Shown here: positions 6,114-7,325 of the stretch, one piece after another
Layout: each line of letters begins with the position of its first letter
Numbering within the stretch: position 1 is the stretch's first letter
NCBI GenBank assembly: GCA_964502775.1
Contig: CAZCYE010000078.1
Span: forward strand, 1 to 7,325
Length of the DNA: 7,325 nt
Reading direction: 5' to 3'
Origin: CAZCYE01 sp964502775
GTDB lineage: Bacteria > Actinomycetota > Acidimicrobiia > IMCC26256 > PALSA-555
Program-made: the position numbers and the translations under genes
Notes under the pieces: generated by a model
What the model saw: only the letters and a program-made list of their open reading frames with translations
Database searches by the model: none
Told to the model about the DNA's origin: nothing

Positions 6114-7208
6114 ATGACCACCGTGACCTTCGACGCATTGCTCGGTCAGGAAGGCGCGCTCGATCAGATCCGCCGGGCCGGCGAACGACCGGGCCACGCG
6201 TATCTGGTGGCCGGTCCCCACGGCGCGGCCGTCGCCGACGCCGGGCGAGCGCTGGCCACGGTGCTCGTCGCGGCGGATCGCGATGCCCGGGCGGTCGAGC
6301 TCGTTGCCCGGCGCGCCCATCCCGACGTGCTCGAGTTCGAGCCCGAGAAGACCGTGATCGGCATCGATCAGGTGCGCGGCCAGATCATCCCCGAGGCGTT
6401 CCGAGCCCCGATCGAAGCGCCGCGCAAGGTGCTGCTCGTGCTCGAGGCCGAGCGGCTCAACGCCGAGGCCGCCAGCGCACTGCTCAAGACGTTGGAGGAG
6501 CCGCCGCCGCGTACCGTGCTCGTGCTCGTCAGTGACGCCGTCGACGAGCTGCTCGACACCGTGCGCTCACGGTGCCAGCGCATCGACCTGGTGGCGCTGG
6601 GCGAGGACGCGGTCGTGGCCGCGCTCGAGCATGCGGGCGTGGCTCGCGACGACGCCCAACTCGCGGCGCGCCTCGGTGGCGGCCACCTGTCGCGCGCGCG
6701 CGAGATGCTGGGCGACGGGCGCGCCCTGCGGGACGAGTTCGTGCGCGCCGCGGAGCGGATCGACGGGACTGGGGCGGCAGCGTCGGCCGCCGCCGCCGAC
6801 ATGCTTACGGCGGTGCAGGCGATGACGGCGTCGATGCGCGAGCGGTTCACGGCGGAGCTCGAAGCCTTCGACGCCGAAGCCGAGCGTGCCGGCTACGGGC
6901 CCCGTGACCTGCGCCGCCAGCGCCGCAGCCTCGTGGATCGCCAGCCGATGCGTGAGCGCCTGGCACGGCGCAAGGCGCTGGCCGAGGGCATCGTCGCGCT
7001 CGAGACGTTGTACCGAGACGCCCTCGGAGGATCGGGCGCGCCGCTCCGCAACCTCGACCGTACGCCGCTGGCCATTGATGCCCGCGCGGGTGCTCGGGCG
7101 TTGGACGCGTGCCGGCAGGCTCGCGAGGCACTCCAATGGAACCCCAACGAGCACTTGCTGTTGGAGCGGCTGGTGCTGGACCTGCCCGCGGTTGCGCGCG
7201 TCCGGTAA
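6114..7208 (+). CDS. holB: DNA polymerase III delta' subunit (clamp loader), holB-type
   Basis: Delta' is the non-ATPase AAA+ subunit of the clamp loader that helps open and place the beta sliding clamp on DNA. The 364-residue product starts FDALLGQE, then GHAYLVAGPHG at about 27-37, HPDV at 69-72, IDQVRGQI at 84-91, a degenerate Walker B region KVLLVLEAERLN (105-116), the strongly conserved SALLKTLEEPPPRT (121-134) and the SRC motif S152-R153-C154, which in clamp loaders supplies the arginine finger. The C-terminal part has the basic helical segment and LETLYRDALGG (296-306) typical of actinobacterial delta'. The Walker A position reads GPHGAAVA, lacking the Lys-Thr pair, as expected for delta' and unlike the tau/gamma subunit DnaX. 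Unusually, the Cys zinc module normally found between about residues 45 and 70 is absent; the only cysteines are C154 and one near 333. ATG 6114 lies 7 nt after tmk, suggesting one operon. Confidence is high that it is delta', with the symbol used by homology. Confidence 0.9.
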   Translation: MTTVTFDALLGQEGALDQIRRAGERPGHAYLVAGPHGAAVADAGRALATVLVAADRDARAVELVARRAHPDVLEFEPEKTVIGIDQVRGQIIPEAFRAPIEAPRKVLLVLEAERLNAEAASALLKTLEEPPPRTVLVLVSDAVDELLDTVRSRCQRIDLVALGEDAVVAALEHAGVARDDAQLAARLGGGHLSRAREMLGDGRALRDEFVRAAERIDGTGAAASAAAADMLTAVQAMTASMRERFTAELEAFDAEAERAGYGPRDLRRQRRSLVDRQPMRERLARRKALAEGIVALETLYRDALGGSGAPLRNLDRTPLAIDARAGARALDACRQAREALQWNPNEHLLLERLVLDLPAVARVR

Positions 7209-7212
7209 CCAA

Positions 7213-7241
7213 CTGATCGGGGACACGGCCTCGCGTACACT
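7213..7241 (+). promoter_or_regulatory. Putative promoter of the tRNA-Thr gene
   Basis: CTGATC at 7213-7218 (3 of 6 matches to TTGACA) and TACACT at 7236-7241 (4 of 6 to TATAAT, exact TANNNT) are separated by 17 bp. Transcription would start near 7248, just upstream of the tRNA 5' end at 7252. The placement between the holB stop and the tRNA supports an independent tRNA promoter, but read-through from holB cannot be excluded. Confidence 0.5.
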
Positions 7242-7251
7242 GCCGCGCCAC

Positions 7252-7324
7252 GCCGGGGTAGCTCAGTTGGTAGAGCAGCTCACTCGTAATGAGCAGGTCA
7301 GGGGTTCGAGTCCCCTCCCCGGCT
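7252..7324 (+). tRNA. tRNA-Thr (anticodon CGT)
   Basis: The 73-nt sequence folds into a standard cloverleaf. The acceptor stem GCCGGGG/CCCCGGC is 7 perfect pairs, and the D stem is GCTC/GAGC with loop AGTTGGTA. The anticodon stem GCTCA/TGAGC carries loop CTCGTAA with anticodon CGT at 7285-7287. The variable loop is AGGTC, and the T stem AGGGG/CCCCT has loop TTCGAGT. Discriminator base is T at 7324. Anticodon CGT reads ACG (threonine), and the first pairs G1-C72 and C2-G71 match known threonine identity elements. The window ends one base later (C), so whether CCA is encoded cannot be determined. Confidence 0.97.
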
Positions 7325-7325
7325 C

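Overview
The window is GC-rich chromosomal DNA with GTG starts and tightly packed genes. It most likely comes from an actinobacterium (Actinomycetota). The topoisomerase I lacks C-terminal zinc fingers and ends in a lysine-rich tail, as in actinobacterial TopA. The order pyrophosphatase, topA, MFS protein plus thymidylate kinase, DNA polymerase III delta' also resembles what I recall from Streptomyces. Several proteins diverge from the Streptomyces/Mycobacterium versions, so a deeper lineage such as Acidimicrobiia is possible, but I cannot prove it from this sequence.

Layout, left to right. (1) 1-351 (+): the 3' end of a membrane-bound ion-pumping pyrophosphatase gene (hppA). (2) 411-1112 (-): a complete DedA-family membrane protein gene, convergent with hppA. 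(3) 1113-1294: a divergent intergenic region. (4) 1295-4042 (+): topA, with a 15-bp tandem repeat encoding part of its basic tail. (5) 4101-5480 (+): an MFS permease gene with a possible leaderless promoter. (6) 5477-6106 (+): tmk, whose ATG overlaps the MFS stop codon. (7) 6114-7208 (+): a holB-type delta' clamp-loader gene. (8) 7252-7324 (+): tRNA-Thr(CGT), preceded by a plausible promoter.

How the genes fit together. topA, tmk and holB form a replication-support neighbourhood: TopA relaxes negative supercoils, Tmk supplies dTDP for dTTP synthesis, and delta' is part of the sliding-clamp loader. The MFS gene is probably translationally coupled to tmk (ATGA overlap), and holB starts 7 nt after tmk, so MFS-tmk-holB look like one operon, possibly also receiving read-through from topA. 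hppA and the DedA gene are membrane housekeeping genes at the left edge.

I found no mobile element, CRISPR array, phage gene, defence module or clearly new system; this is an ordinary core-genome region. The points most worth a second look are the separate MFS and tmk genes (compared with fused versions that I recall), a delta' subunit lacking both Walker A and zinc-module residues, local departures from conserved motifs in TopA and Tmk, and the repetitive TopA tail.
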